Origin: Clostridium magnum DSM 2767 | GTDB lineage: Bacteria; Bacillota; Clostridia; Clostridiales; Clostridiaceae | Assembly: GCF_001623875.1 (NCBI RefSeq) | Contig: NZ_LWAE01000003.1 | Location: 620,001 to 684,000, forward strand | Direction: 5' to 3' | Length of the DNA stretch: 64,000 nucleotides | Shown: positions 55,608 to 64,000 of the stretch, one piece after another | How positions within the stretch are numbered: the first letter of the stretch is position 1 | Layout of the letters: each line of letters begins with the position of its first letter | Notes under the pieces: generated by a model | What the model saw: only the letters and a program-made list of their open reading frames with translations | Databases searched by the model: none | What the model was told of the DNA's origin: nothing | Translations under genes and position numbers: made by a program

Positions 55608-58040
55608 TTATTCATTAATAAGAATTTTTGCTATTTTGTCTTTTGCTCCATTTACATCAAAGAATGATTTAATAAAGTCACCATTTCCTTGTAATTCGTA
55701 TTCTCTTTGTGCAATCATTATAGTTCTAATACATTGGCTTAGCATATACTTAATTTTAGACCTTTCAACTGTATAAGGGTGTTTTAATTTATTATATTTG
55801 CTAACTAAAACATCAATATACTCTTCCACTGTCTTTAAGACATAGATTGTAGGTAGTGAATATTTACATCCTATACATGTGAATTCATCTGATTGAACTG
55901 GCTTTATACAAGCAGGACTTAAATAGCATTGTACCTTATCTAACTTTGATGGTAATTTAAAATCTAAAAGATTTTTAATTTTCTCCAATAAATACTTTTT
56001 ATCAGTTTTTATCAATTCAAGTACAACTTCTTCAACATCCAAATCACATATCTGCGGAGATATAAAAAAACTACTCAACTTTTCTAATGACTTAGGTTCA
56101 TATTTACGTTTAACCCCTTGTATTAGTTTTGTAATTTCATTTATGCTAAAATTATTAATATCGCTACCATAAGCAACTTCTACAAGTAAGTGATATAGTT
56201 CCCCAAAATGTCCCCTTAAAAACAAGTTATGAGAAACCTCATGTGAACTATCATAGTTTCCATCTGCTGTTACCAAGTAATACGCCAAACTTTCCCCTGT
56301 CATTGTTTTTTCATTATATTTATGACTTCTTTGATCTCCACCTAGAGAGAATGCAATGTTAGACATTCCCTTGGTATTTATCGCCATTTCATACCCTAAT
56401 GTAGCGAGTGTTGAATTTGCTTTTCTGTTTGAGAAACCATCTAAATCAGTATCCTTAAAGAATTTTCTAAATAAAGTTGTATTAAAGTAGCCCTTATCAC
56501 GCAATAGTGTTTTTCTATTCTCTGATATCGCATGTTTATAACAACATATAATGGCAATAGTAGTAGATAATTTCAAATTTATTGGGATTACGAAATTTGC
56601 TTTTGCATTTCTTTTATCGTTTATGATATATCTAGCGTGTAGTTCAACCTCCTTAATTATTAACTCAGCATGACCTAAATTGAATTCATTGTTTTTAAAC
56701 CATTCGATGTTATCTATTCCGCATATCGGCAAGTTAAAGACACGTAATTTTACGATATCTGATTTTCTCCATAATAAAAATAAGTTTAATAATATAAATA
56801 ACCATGTATTAGCGTAGCAACTATCCTCAAATGCCAAATATATATGAGCATCAATATTATTGATATAATCAAAATACTTTTTCCATGTGACTTTACTATA
56901 TATGTCTTTTTCTCCTTTAGCACTTATTTGCTTTCCGTAAGCCTTTGGATAGTCATTAAATCTACATTTATTTGGATACTTATTTACAATATATTTAAAA
57001 AAGTATCCGAGTTCCCTTTTATTTTCTATGAATAAATTTGTACTCATAAATAAATTCTTTATCTCTTCATTGAAATACGAATATACTTCTTTTTTTAATA
57101 ACATATTTAATCTTTCATATGTTCTATAAAGTAAATTTATGTAATTGTCCTTATTTTGTCTATTTGATTGGCCAACAGCATATTTTGAATATTGAACATA
57201 CATTTCCAATGTTATTGGAAAATTACAATCATTGAATTCAATAAATGCGATATCAATTTTTTCTTCTATCGAATTAGCATTTATCATTAAATTTGAACGT
57301 TCTTTTTTCTTTTTATATTGATTAGTTATCGGTATAAGATCTTTTTCATATATATAAGTATCTTTCAAATCAAAAAGTGGATTTTCTAATTTTTTTGCTT
57401 TTTTTCTTCTAACAACTCTCTGCAATAGCCAATTTTTTGAAACCCCATATTTGACACTTGCTTCTTTTAAGATTATATAGTTATCTCTAATGTCTTGAAA
57501 AAAATTATCAATTGGTTCTTTTTCAAAAAAATATCCTCTTTTCGGTAAATCAAAACATATAATTTTACCTTCTATAACGGCTCTGCGTATGGTTATTTTC
57601 CCCAAACCATATTTGTCTTTTATTTGAGTTAAAGAATAATAATTCTCTTGTAAATCTTTTATATCTCCCTCAAACTTTTTATAACGTGTAAAACTAGGAA
57701 CTTTTTTATTTTCTAAGATTATATGCATATCTTCCTTCAAAATAAAAACTTGATGCGTAAAAAAATGTTTTATGTATCGCACTAATCCATTTACCATAAA
57801 TCTATAAATTTTCGAGTGCTGTATACTATATTCTTTAGTGATATCTTGTATACTAACATAATCTTTCTTTAGCATATCAATATAGTTATCCAATTGATCT
57901 TTTGAAATGAAATACTTTGGCTTATTTTCTATATATTCTATTTTATAATGAATATCGCTATTTATTAATCCATTTGTTATAGTGCTATCATTATTTATGC
58001 TTAAAATTTCTTTCACTTGTCTAAGTGTATAGTATTCCAT
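55608..58040 (-). CDS. Large recombinase-like protein with N-terminal HTH repeats
   Basis: 810 aa from ATG 58040 (GAGGA 7 nt upstream; ATG 58046 overlaps the previous stop). The first 240 residues hold at least four MerR/excisionase-like helix-turn-helix units, each like YSLTQIKDKYGLGKITIRRAV. The middle and C-terminal parts resemble a diverged phage-integrase domain, e.g. WRKSDIVKLRVFNLP in the box I area and SNIAFSLGGDQRSHKYNEK in the box II area. A Cys motif (CYLSPACIKP and FTCIGCKYS) lies near residue 725. It may be a catalytic or structural partner of the flanking recombinases. Confidence 0.72.
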   Translation of the reverse strand: MEYYTLRQVKEILSINNDSTITNGLINSDIHYKIEYIENKPKYFISKDQLDNYIDMLKKDYVSIQDITKEYSIQHSKIYRFMVNGLVRYIKHFFTHQVFILKEDMHIILENKKVPSFTRYKKFEGDIKDLQENYYSLTQIKDKYGLGKITIRRAVIEGKIICFDLPKRGYFFEKEPIDNFFQDIRDNYIILKEASVKYGVSKNWLLQRVVRRKKAKKLENPLFDLKDTYIYEKDLIPITNQYKKKKERSNLMINANSIEEKIDIAFIEFNDCNFPITLEMYVQYSKYAVGQSNRQNKDNYINLLYRTYERLNMLLKKEVYSYFNEEIKNLFMSTNLFIENKRELGYFFKYIVNKYPNKCRFNDYPKAYGKQISAKGEKDIYSKVTWKKYFDYINNIDAHIYLAFEDSCYANTWLFILLNLFLLWRKSDIVKLRVFNLPICGIDNIEWFKNNEFNLGHAELIIKEVELHARYIINDKRNAKANFVIPINLKLSTTIAIICCYKHAISENRKTLLRDKGYFNTTLFRKFFKDTDLDGFSNRKANSTLATLGYEMAINTKGMSNIAFSLGGDQRSHKYNEKTMTGESLAYYLVTADGNYDSSHEVSHNLFLRGHFGELYHLLVEVAYGSDINNFSINEITKLIQGVKRKYEPKSLEKLSSFFISPQICDLDVEEVVLELIKTDKKYLLEKIKNLLDFKLPSKLDKVQCYLSPACIKPVQSDEFTCIGCKYSLPTIYVLKTVEEYIDVLVSKYNKLKHPYTVERSKIKYMLSQCIRTIMIAQREYELQGNGDFIKSFFDVNGAKDKIAKILINE

Positions 58041-58042
58041 AT

Positions 58043-59329
58043 TCATTCCTCGTCTCTATAATATTTTTCAGCCAATGTATATAATTCTTTATATTGATTA
58101 CTATTGCACAATTCGTAATACATATTCTGAAGATTTAAGGTTATCTTATGTTTAGTTTGCTCTGACCTTTGCAAATAGGGTAAAGATGACTTATAATTCT
58201 TATCACCACGTAATATCATAATTTCAATAAGAGTCTTAGCATGGTTAGCAACAATATGAGAAAATATACCTCTAAAAATGTGAGTACTCCAATCTTCAAC
58301 TGTAAATTGTTCAGTAAGACTTAGTAATGTGCTATTGCAATCTTTTTCACTTTTCTTAGTCAATACCTTCAAGAAATTCTTTTTAACTTTATTAAATCTA
58401 TCTCTATAATTGTTGATTGTCATTGGCATATTATTTTCATTTACAAAAACTGCATCAACCTCACTAATAGATTTGTATATATTCTTATGTTTTTCATAAA
58501 ACTCTTCCTGAATAGAGCCAAATGGAAATACAACTTGCTTTCTTGGTCGCTTTACACCTGTTCTCATATCATATTTAGGTAGATCTGGCCTCATTCTTTT
58601 ATTCTTTAATGATACAATAAATCCACTTTCCCCTTTCATCCCCACTGGTTGTATATCATGCCATTCTAGATGCAGAACTTCTGACATCCTCAGTCCTCCT
58701 AAACATTGTAAATATAAACCAAATACTATATCAGGAGCATATATTTTAGCAATATCAAAAAATAGTAAAACAAGAGACATATCCATGTAGTGAAGTGGGC
58801 CATCAGATTCATTATTTCCTTTTCCTATGTTATTTTCAAAAGGATTGACAGAAAACAATCTAGTTTCATCAACAAATTTAAATATATTATATTTACAAAA
58901 ATGTATATAAAATTTTTTTAAACAATTAGTACAAACATGTACTTCACTTTTTAAATGATTTAATGCATATTTGTTTAAAAAATCCCTAGCATGATCTAGT
59001 TTCAGTTCTGTTAAATTACTTATCCTTGCTTCACTTTCAAAATAGATAAAGTTTAAAAAATTTTTAATGTACCCTAGCATTCTTCTCTGTGTCGTAGGTG
59101 CTTTATCTCTATACTCTGAATAGCAAAAGTAAGTGAACGGACGATGTATTATTTCTAATCCCTCTGTTTGATTTCTGATATAAATTATTGGTCTATAATT
59201 AGTCTTAATAACTTCCTTGTTTTTTGCATTTATTACATCTATAGGCTTTACAGTGTATGCAAACTTTAAGTCTAAATCTCTTAGATATTTAGACTTATTA
59301 AGATTAATTGTATTCGACATAGCAACCAT
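58043..59329 (-). CDS. Tyrosine recombinase/integrase, first of the operon
   Basis: 428 aa. It has a SAM-like core-binding domain (residues 65-165) and a catalytic domain with box I GLRMSEVLHLEWHD (Arg near residue 215), the HxxR pair in STHIFRGIFSHIVANH and the terminal region GDKNYKSSLPYLQRS supplying the Tyr. AAAAGGAAT precedes the ATG closely. It starts 7 nt after the isochorismatase-family gene and overlaps the next by a few bases. TnpA of Tn554-like elements is the best comparison. Confidence 0.88.
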   Translation of the reverse strand: MVAMSNTINLNKSKYLRDLDLKFAYTVKPIDVINAKNKEVIKTNYRPIIYIRNQTEGLEIIHRPFTYFCYSEYRDKAPTTQRRMLGYIKNFLNFIYFESEARISNLTELKLDHARDFLNKYALNHLKSEVHVCTNCLKKFYIHFCKYNIFKFVDETRLFSVNPFENNIGKGNNESDGPLHYMDMSLVLLFFDIAKIYAPDIVFGLYLQCLGGLRMSEVLHLEWHDIQPVGMKGESGFIVSLKNKRMRPDLPKYDMRTGVKRPRKQVVFPFGSIQEEFYEKHKNIYKSISEVDAVFVNENNMPMTINNYRDRFNKVKKNFLKVLTKKSEKDCNSTLLSLTEQFTVEDWSTHIFRGIFSHIVANHAKTLIEIMILRGDKNYKSSLPYLQRSEQTKHKITLNLQNMYYELCNSNQYKELYTLAEKYYRDEE

Positions 59330-59336
59330 ATTCCTT

Positions 59337-59987
59337 TTATATTATATTTTCTACTACAGTAATACCATTCATATACATCTCCAATAGAGAAAATAAATTC
59401 ATAGCATTTGCATTATGCCCTGGAGCATCATAAGTTTCAACTGCACTAGTAGGGATAACTATATTAAAATCTAAATTCTCTTTAGTAAAGTAGTTTTGTA
59501 AAGTCAAAGCAAAAAACTTAACACATATATCTGTACAACATCCTATAATAACCCAATTTTTATAACCTTCTTTAATAAACTTTTTAATGGCTGCTTGTGT
59601 TTCTTCCTCTAAAAAGCCGTTTGTTGAATTCTTACTAATAATCTTAATTTTATCCTTCATCTCTAATAATTCATCCACTAATTCAGTCTCTATAGAGTTT
59701 TCCATACAATGTTTGGGATAAGTCTTAAATTCTATTGAGTCCTCTGTATGGCTATCTGAAAAAGCAACTATAGGACACTTTCTATCTATAAACATTTGTG
59801 CAATATCTTTCACATTAGGAATAATATTTTCAACTCTGTCGCTATATAATGCTCCTTGTTTAGCAAAACCATTATTCATATCTACTATAAAAAGAACAGT
59901 GTCTTTTTTATCCCCTATTTCAAATGTAGTGTTTTGTATCCTCTTTAAAACCTCAAAATTTATTTCATAATTAAAATCTACTTTCAT
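59337..59987 (-). CDS. Isochorismatase-family cysteine hydrolase (nicotinamidase-like)
   Basis: 216 aa; GGAGGATAAGG stands just upstream of the ATG. The catalytic triad is visible as Asp in LFIVDMNNGFAKQG, Lys in KIISKNSTNGF and Cys in IIGCCTDICVKFFA, with metal-site residues FSDSHTEDSIEF. This pattern favours nicotinamidase/PncA over isochorismatase. It is the first gene of the recombinase operon, only 7 nt ahead of the integrase, so it may be cargo or part of the element's biology, for example altering NAD metabolism. That link is inference. Confidence 0.85.
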   Translation of the reverse strand: MKVDFNYEINFEVLKRIQNTTFEIGDKKDTVLFIVDMNNGFAKQGALYSDRVENIIPNVKDIAQMFIDRKCPIVAFSDSHTEDSIEFKTYPKHCMENSIETELVDELLEMKDKIKIISKNSTNGFLEEETQAAIKKFIKEGYKNWVIIGCCTDICVKFFALTLQNYFTKENLDFNIVIPTSAVETYDAPGHNANAMNLFSLLEMYMNGITVVENII

Positions 59988-60007
59988 AACCTTATCCTCC
60001 CTCGTAT

Positions 60008-60047
60008 AATAAGTTTATAGCAGTTATTTACTGCCTATAAACTTATT
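60008..60047. repeat. 16-bp hairpin in the leader of the recombinase operon
   Basis: AATAAGTTTATAGCAG pairs with CTGCCTATAAACTTATT, with one bulged base and a 7-nt loop. On the minus strand it precedes the hydrolase ribosome binding site by about 10 nt, so it may be an operator, leader attenuator or element end. Confidence 0.6.
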
Positions 60048-60189
60048 TATTTTTTATATTTTGTATAGATTAAGAAAGCATCTCAATTTTTCTAGTGGGG
60101 ATTCTCCCAATTCAGTATTGCTGATTCTTATACTTTCCGATCTATACTGTTTTAACCTACTATTTATTAAAGGATTTTCTAATGCTAAA

Positions 60190-60440
60190 ATAGTCATAAC
60201 GGAACTTTAGCGAAGGTTACTGCTGTATTCCTCCTGCAAAACACATTGTGTTATTGCCTGTAAAGCTTGCAGCCTGACCAAAGTATCATATTCTGCTTAC
60301 ACAAATGTTGCATCTCCTTTCGCAGCCACCAGCAAGGTTTTGCGTCTGGATGAATGCTAATTACGCGAGGTTGCAGTTAGTACTTTGGATTAGGATAATC
60401 CTTTCTAATTTCCTCATTATTTTTGAAAGGTGGTGATTTC
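60190..60440 (+). ncRNA. Candidate IS110 bridge RNA region
   Basis: About 250 nt ahead of the IS110 transposase gene are less AT-rich than the flanks and carry nested stems: CTGCAA/TTGCAG (60234-60239 with 60267-60272) enclosing AACAC/GTGTT, and a long-range helix CCAAAGTA/TACTTTGG (60278-60285 with 60381-60388) closing a further structured segment. IS110-family elements encode a bridge RNA in this 5' non-coding end, whose two loops pair with target and donor DNA. The exact boundaries and loops were not computed. Confidence 0.55.
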
Positions 60441-61772
60441 ATGAAGAAATTAGATTACTTATCAACTCTATTTGTTGGTATCGATATTGGTGCGAGACAA
60501 AATGTTGTCTCTGCTATTAATTTTGAACAGGAATTCTTGATTAAGATGAAACCTGTTCCTAATACGCAATTTGGTGCAGAGCAACTTGAATCCATGCTTG
60601 TTAAGGTTTTAGAAAACAATACTTTTAAAGCTGTTATAATCGGCTTAGAATCTACTTCCTTTTATGGAGTACATATAGCCAATTTTTTATCTGCTAGTGA
60701 AAAACTTATGACTTACAAACCTTATGTTTACTGCTTGAATCCTAAGGAAGTTGCTAACTACAAAGAATCCTTTAATTCTCTTGATAAAAATGATGGCATT
60801 GACTCTTTTGTTATTGCTGACTTTGCAAGAGTTGGCAGAATTCATATTGAACCTTGGCGTGGTTCTCAATATCTTGCTCTGCAAAGACTTACAAGGCACA
60901 GACTTCATATTGTTGAATGCTTAACTAGAGAAAAAACTTACATGTTATCCAATGTATTTCTTAAGTTCAGCGAATTTGCATTATTACAGGGAGAAGATCA
61001 TCCTTTTTCTAATAAATACGGTGCTACCGCATCTTCAATACTTACTGAATTTCTATCTTCCGAAGATATTGCAAATACATCAATTGAAGAACTTGTTGAC
61101 TTCGTCAATAGAAAAAGTCGGAAAAGGATTTCTAATCCTCAGATGACTGCTGAAATTTTGCAGCAAGCTGCACGTAATTCATACCGTCTTGATAAATGTT
61201 TGTATGAGCCATTAACAACCTCTATTGCTTGTTCTTTCAACTGTATTCAGGCTTTTGATAAAGAACTTAAAGGTATTAACAAAGCCATTGAAAAAGCTGT
61301 TATGGGAATGAATCCTGTGGAATACAAAATATTAATGTCTATTCCTGGTTTTGGCCCTGTTTACTCCAGTGGCATTCTTGCTGAATTAGGAAGTGTGCAT
61401 GCATTTCCTAGTAATGATGCTATTGCTAAATACGCTGGCATCGTGTGGAAAGAAAATCAATCTGGAGGTTTTAAAGCTGAAAATACACCTATGAACAAAG
61501 CTGGTAACCGTTATTTACGCTATTATCTCATAGAAGCTGCAGGAAGTGTTGTTTGCCATATTCCTGAATATCAAGAGTTCTATCAGAAGAAATTTGCTGA
61601 AGTAACTACACATCAGCACAAACGAGCACTCGCGCTAACATCTCGTAAACTTATTCGTATGATTTTTGGATTGCTGGCTAAAAATCAGCTCTACTCTTCA
61701 AATAGAGTAGATTAATCTATATAAATTATACGAACATACTTTCTCATTGGACTGTATGTTTATTAAGGTTAC
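60213..61772 (+). mobile_element. IS110 element, ends tentative
   Basis: AAGGTTAC occurs at 60213-60220 and 61765-61772, giving about 1.55 kb between the copies, a normal IS110 length. IS110 elements lack long inverted repeats, so the true ends cannot be fixed from one copy. It separates an ABC ATPase gene from the recombinase operon. Confidence 0.5.
60441..61715 (+). CDS. IS110-family transposase (DEDD recombinase)
   Basis: 424 aa from ATG 60441 (AAAGGTGGTG upstream). The N-terminal RuvC-like domain shows FVGIDIGARQN, IIGLESTSFYG and SLDKNDGIDSFVIADF, giving the DEDD set. A helical linker follows, then the Transposase_20 domain SIPGFGPVYSSGILAELGSV with its conserved Ser, and NKAGNRYLRYYLIEAA. 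It recombines donor and target under bridge-RNA guidance in this family. The frame is intact. Confidence 0.93.
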   Translation: MKKLDYLSTLFVGIDIGARQNVVSAINFEQEFLIKMKPVPNTQFGAEQLESMLVKVLENNTFKAVIIGLESTSFYGVHIANFLSASEKLMTYKPYVYCLNPKEVANYKESFNSLDKNDGIDSFVIADFARVGRIHIEPWRGSQYLALQRLTRHRLHIVECLTREKTYMLSNVFLKFSEFALLQGEDHPFSNKYGATASSILTEFLSSEDIANTSIEELVDFVNRKSRKRISNPQMTAEILQQAARNSYRLDKCLYEPLTTSIACSFNCIQAFDKELKGINKAIEKAVMGMNPVEYKILMSIPGFGPVYSSGILAELGSVHAFPSNDAIAKYAGIVWKENQSGGFKAENTPMNKAGNRYLRYYLIEAAGSVVCHIPEYQEFYQKKFAEVTTHQHKRALALTSRKLIRMIFGLLAKNQLYSSNRVD

Positions 61773-61803
61773 CCATTTTTAAAGAAATCATTTGATTTTC
61801 TTT

Positions 61804-62544
61804 TCATTTTGTTCTTGACATATTACCAAATTGCTTTCTACTTTCGACGGTTTCAAGAAAGTATTTCTCAAGGCTTCCGCTTTTCTCTAATACTTCCTTT
61901 ATTGTGGCGGTTTTTAGTAGGCGTCCTTCTTTCATAATTGCGATTTTATTACACATAACTTCTAGTTCGTGAGCAAGATGACTGGAAATCAAGAAGGTAA
62001 TACCCTTTGACTTAGCCTGTGTCATTATGATTTCTCGAATAGCAACCATGCCCTCAATATCTAAACCATTGGCAGGCTCATCTAAAATAACAAGTTTGGG
62101 ATTTGATAGTAATGCTAGAGCTAAACCCAGCCGTTGTTTCATTCCTAAAGAAAACTCTTTCACTTTATCATTTTGATACTGTAAAAGCCCTGTTTGCCTC
62201 AATATATCTTCAATTCGTGGTGCTTTAATGTCCTTATAGTATGCTGCTGCATTTTCAAGATTTTTTTTAGCGCTCATATATTCATAAACCGCAGGAGCTT
62301 CAATTAGGCAGCCGATATGCTCAAGGGATTTTTCACCGTCATTTTCAACACTTCTCCCAAATATTTGTACATCTCCCTCATCAGCTCTTGATAATCCTGT
62401 GATAATTTTCATAGTAGTTGTTTTTCCTGAACCGTTTGGTCCTAATAAACCATAAATGTCGCCCTCGTTAACCTGAAATGAAACCGACTTAATGCCCCGT
62501 CCGTTTTTATATGTCTTGGTAAGATTATCTATTATTAGTGCCAC
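61804..62544 (-). CDS. ABC transporter ATPase of the bacitracin/lantibiotic type
   Basis: 246 aa from GTG 62544 with AGGAGGG 7 nt upstream; the longer frame overlaps that site. Walker A GPNGSGKTT, Q-loop CLIEAPAVYEYMSAKKNLE, signature FSLGMKQRLGLALAL, Walker B LVILDEPANGLDIEG and H-loop SSHLAHEL are intact, as in BcrA/NatA-type exporters. The permease that normally follows is absent: an IS110 copy lies 90 nt downstream. Either the permease gene was displaced or the ATPase uses a subunit encoded elsewhere. Confidence 0.9.
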   Translation of the reverse strand: MALIIDNLTKTYKNGRGIKSVSFQVNEGDIYGLLGPNGSGKTTTMKIITGLSRADEGDVQIFGRSVENDGEKSLEHIGCLIEAPAVYEYMSAKKNLENAAAYYKDIKAPRIEDILRQTGLLQYQNDKVKEFSLGMKQRLGLALALLSNPKLVILDEPANGLDIEGMVAIREIIMTQAKSKGITFLISSHLAHELEVMCNKIAIMKEGRLLKTATIKEVLEKSGSLEKYFLETVESRKQFGNMSRTK

Positions 62545-62601
62545 TTTTCTTCCCTCCTTATGAGAAGGGTGGCCAAACCACCCCTTTAATTTCTCCAATT
62601 G

Positions 62602-63471
62602 CTATTTTTGATGATGATTTTGTGTCCAATCAATAGTGTTAACTTCTTTACCGGTTGTATCAATTGAATCAATTTTAGTGTTTCCTAAATCCGTTATTTT
62701 TGCATTTAACATTACTGATATATCATGTGATACACCATTTGCATCTTTTCCTGTTATAGTAACTGAAAGCTTGTTATCCTTTAGCGTATTGCCATCTACA
62801 GTGGCAGTCATTGCAATGGATTTAACATCGATATTGCTGAGCTTTGGCACTTTATCCATTGCGGCTTTCATTCCATCATCGCCTATCTTATCACTATTTT
62901 TATGTTTTCCCATAGAGTTGTTTTCTGCAGCTGCTGAGATTGCTAGCTTTGCAAGTTCTGGAATTTGTGCCCCTTCAAGCTTTACACTGATAGTTTGACC
63001 GTCCATAACAAACTGATTTTTAACATCGCCAACTAATGTATCTGTAATCATTTCAGCCAATTTTACCGTACTGCTGGATTCAGATAGCTTTTCTCTTTTA
63101 TCGCTGTCGCTTTTTTTATCTCCCCTGTTTATGGTGTAGTACTTTCCATCCGCATTTATAACATAATTTCCGTTGTCTGCACTGCTCTCATAAGTTTTCT
63201 TTACACCATCAACGGTAATATTACTTTTAGAAGACCTATTTTCCTGATTAACTTTTTCTGTACTATCCCCTGAGAAAATAACGGAACCATTGTCCTTCAC
63301 CTCAAACTGAGTACTAACTGTTTCATTCTCAGCAAGCACTATAGATTTAACTCCACCCTTATAACTCTCATACCCAGAACCGGTTGCTGCAAATGCGGTT
63401 ATACTTAAGGATAAAAGGCAACACCCCGCTGCTGCTGAAACCGCCATTGTTTTTAATCCTTTTTTCTTCAC
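62602..63471 (-). CDS. Secreted protein of unknown function encoded before the ABC ATPase
   Basis: 289 aa from GTG 63471 with GGAGG 8 nt upstream. A signal peptide (MKKKGLKTMAVSAAAGCCLL, cleavage near ITAFA) precedes a mature part that is polar and rich in Ser, Lys and Asp, with FEVKDNGSVIFSGDST, VINADGKYYTINRGDKK and VKSIAMTATVDGNTLKDNKL. There is no lipobox at the cleavage site. It is 57 nt upstream of the ABC ATPase gene on the same strand. I do not recognise a family; a surface sensor or partner of the exporter is possible. Confidence 0.75.
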   Translation of the reverse strand: MKKKGLKTMAVSAAAGCCLLSLSITAFAATGSGYESYKGGVKSIVLAENETVSTQFEVKDNGSVIFSGDSTEKVNQENRSSKSNITVDGVKKTYESSADNGNYVINADGKYYTINRGDKKSDSDKREKLSESSSTVKLAEMITDTLVGDVKNQFVMDGQTISVKLEGAQIPELAKLAISAAAENNSMGKHKNSDKIGDDGMKAAMDKVPKLSNIDVKSIAMTATVDGNTLKDNKLSVTITGKDANGVSHDISVMLNAKITDLGNTKIDSIDTTGKEVNTIDWTQNHHQK

Positions 63472-63603
63472 ACTAATTACCTCCAATAAATTTTGTACCC
63501 TTTTCTTTTGGGTCATACATATCATATCAAGCAATGTTAAACTCATAAGCTTAAAAAGGTAAACAGAAGTTAAAATATCTATTAAATAATAAAATTTTAC
63601 GAA

Positions 63604-64000
63604 CTAAACACCCGTCTTACCTTTACATTGCTGTGGGAATTCTACCGCAAAACTTTCGTCTTCTTTCTCCAATCCCTCATATATGGCCTGTAGCTGTTTT
63701 CCAATAAGCCTAATATCTTTTTGTTCCACTACTTTATAGCCTGAATTCTGTAAAGATGGTAATTCACCAATAAGTATTTTTTTTATTTTATCTTGAAACT
63801 CATCTAGTGTGCTTCCTTTATAAAGCTCCTTTCCATCAGAAAAATTCTCTTTATAGATAGGAATATCCCTAATCAAAATAGGAATCCTCATTGCAAGTGC
63901 TTCTAGTAGAACAATGCCTTCCGTTTCCTCATGGGTAAGAAACAAAAACAAATCACTTCCACTATAGGCATCACGCAGTTCATCACGACAAATATATCCT
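63604..64000 (-). CDS. Glycosyltransferase (GT4-like), C-terminal part, cut by the window edge
   Basis: The open frame continues to the window end: GYICRDELRDAYSGSDLFLF, then LTHEETEGIVLLEALAM with the EX7E motif that binds the nucleotide sugar, and IPILIRDIPIYKENF. This is the second Rossmann domain of a GT-B enzyme. The donor and acceptor are unknown. The start lies beyond 64000. Confidence 0.85.
   Translation of the reverse strand, partial: GYICRDELRDAYSGSDLFLFLTHEETEGIVLLEALAMRIPILIRDIPIYKENFSDGKELYKGSTLDEFQDKIKKILIGELPSLQNSGYKVVEQKDIRLIGKQLQAIYEGLEKEDESFAVEFPQQCKGKTGV

Noticed and set aside
53000..60000. Prophage
   Set aside because: There are integrase-like genes but no capsid, tail, lysis or replication genes; the layout is a transposon-type recombinase operon.
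1..64000. CRISPR arrays, tRNA and rRNA genes
   Set aside because: No regularly spaced repeats, no tRNA-like TPsiC-arm sequences in a cloverleaf context and no rRNA-like GC-rich stretches were seen on reading both strands; a dedicated scan was not run.

Overview
The window reads as chromosome of a low-G+C, strictly anaerobic Firmicute of the Clostridium type. The DNA is very AT-rich, strong GGAGG-type ribosome binding sites with GTG/TTG starts are common, there is a T-box leader, and the gene content fits (EFR1-type flavodoxin-ferredoxin, PepF, MreB-family proteins, CsaA, many amino-acid and peptide scavenging genes). I saw no rRNA, tRNA, CRISPR array or prophage. Where a Shine-Dalgarno site clearly selects an internal start codon, that start is used here.

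Region 1 (1-5.7 kb, minus strand): cstA, frameshifted at a G8 tract and preceded by a T-box leader (probable specifier ATC, Ile), then a three-gene set of membrane transporter, carbamoylase-type hydrolase and M20 amidohydrolase that looks built to import and deacylate N-blocked amino acids. Region 2 (6-12.4 kb): small housekeeping genes and two close mreB-family paralogues flanking a secreted DUF5667 protein. Region 3 (12.7-15.2 kb): a compact operon of a solute-binding-like protein without signal peptide, a HypB/UreG-like GTPase and a soluble ABC ATPase without permease; this is the best candidate for an undescribed cytosolic system. It is followed by a UV endonuclease carrying a C-terminal YbgA/DUF1722-like extension. 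Region 4 (17.4-31.4 kb): a PhnDCEE phosphonate/phosphite importer beside a glycerophosphodiesterase, an APC permease, EFR1 and Nudix genes, a short UvrC-like GIY-YIG nuclease, PepF and a GAF-GGDEF cyclase. Region 5 (31.4-38.8 kb): a DMT exporter, a PAS-GGDEF gene with a nonsense codon, a second M20 amidohydrolase, and a DUF3311 plus sodium:solute symporter pair whose symporter is split by an IS4-type element with an 8-bp target duplication.

Region 6 (39.4-49.8 kb) is a defence island: a GHKL ATPase with a PD-(D/E)XK-like C-terminus, a divergent XRE regulator over a clear inverted-repeat operator, an ABC three-component operon (metallophosphoesterase, middle component, DUF2326 ATPase), and a type IIG restriction-modification protein with a zinc-ribbon partner. 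Region 7 (49.9-52.9 kb) holds ordinary genes (csaA, DMT exporter, AraC regulator, MazG-like). Region 8 (53.1-61.8 kb) is mobile: a five-gene operon of isochorismatase-family hydrolase, three tyrosine-recombinase-like proteins and a TnpC-like coiled-coil protein, then an IS110 element whose long structured 5' region is where a bridge RNA would be encoded. Region 9 (61.8-64 kb) has an ABC ATPase without its permease, a secreted protein, and the 3' part of a glycosyltransferase that runs off the window.

All function statements come from reading motifs by eye; no database search was run.
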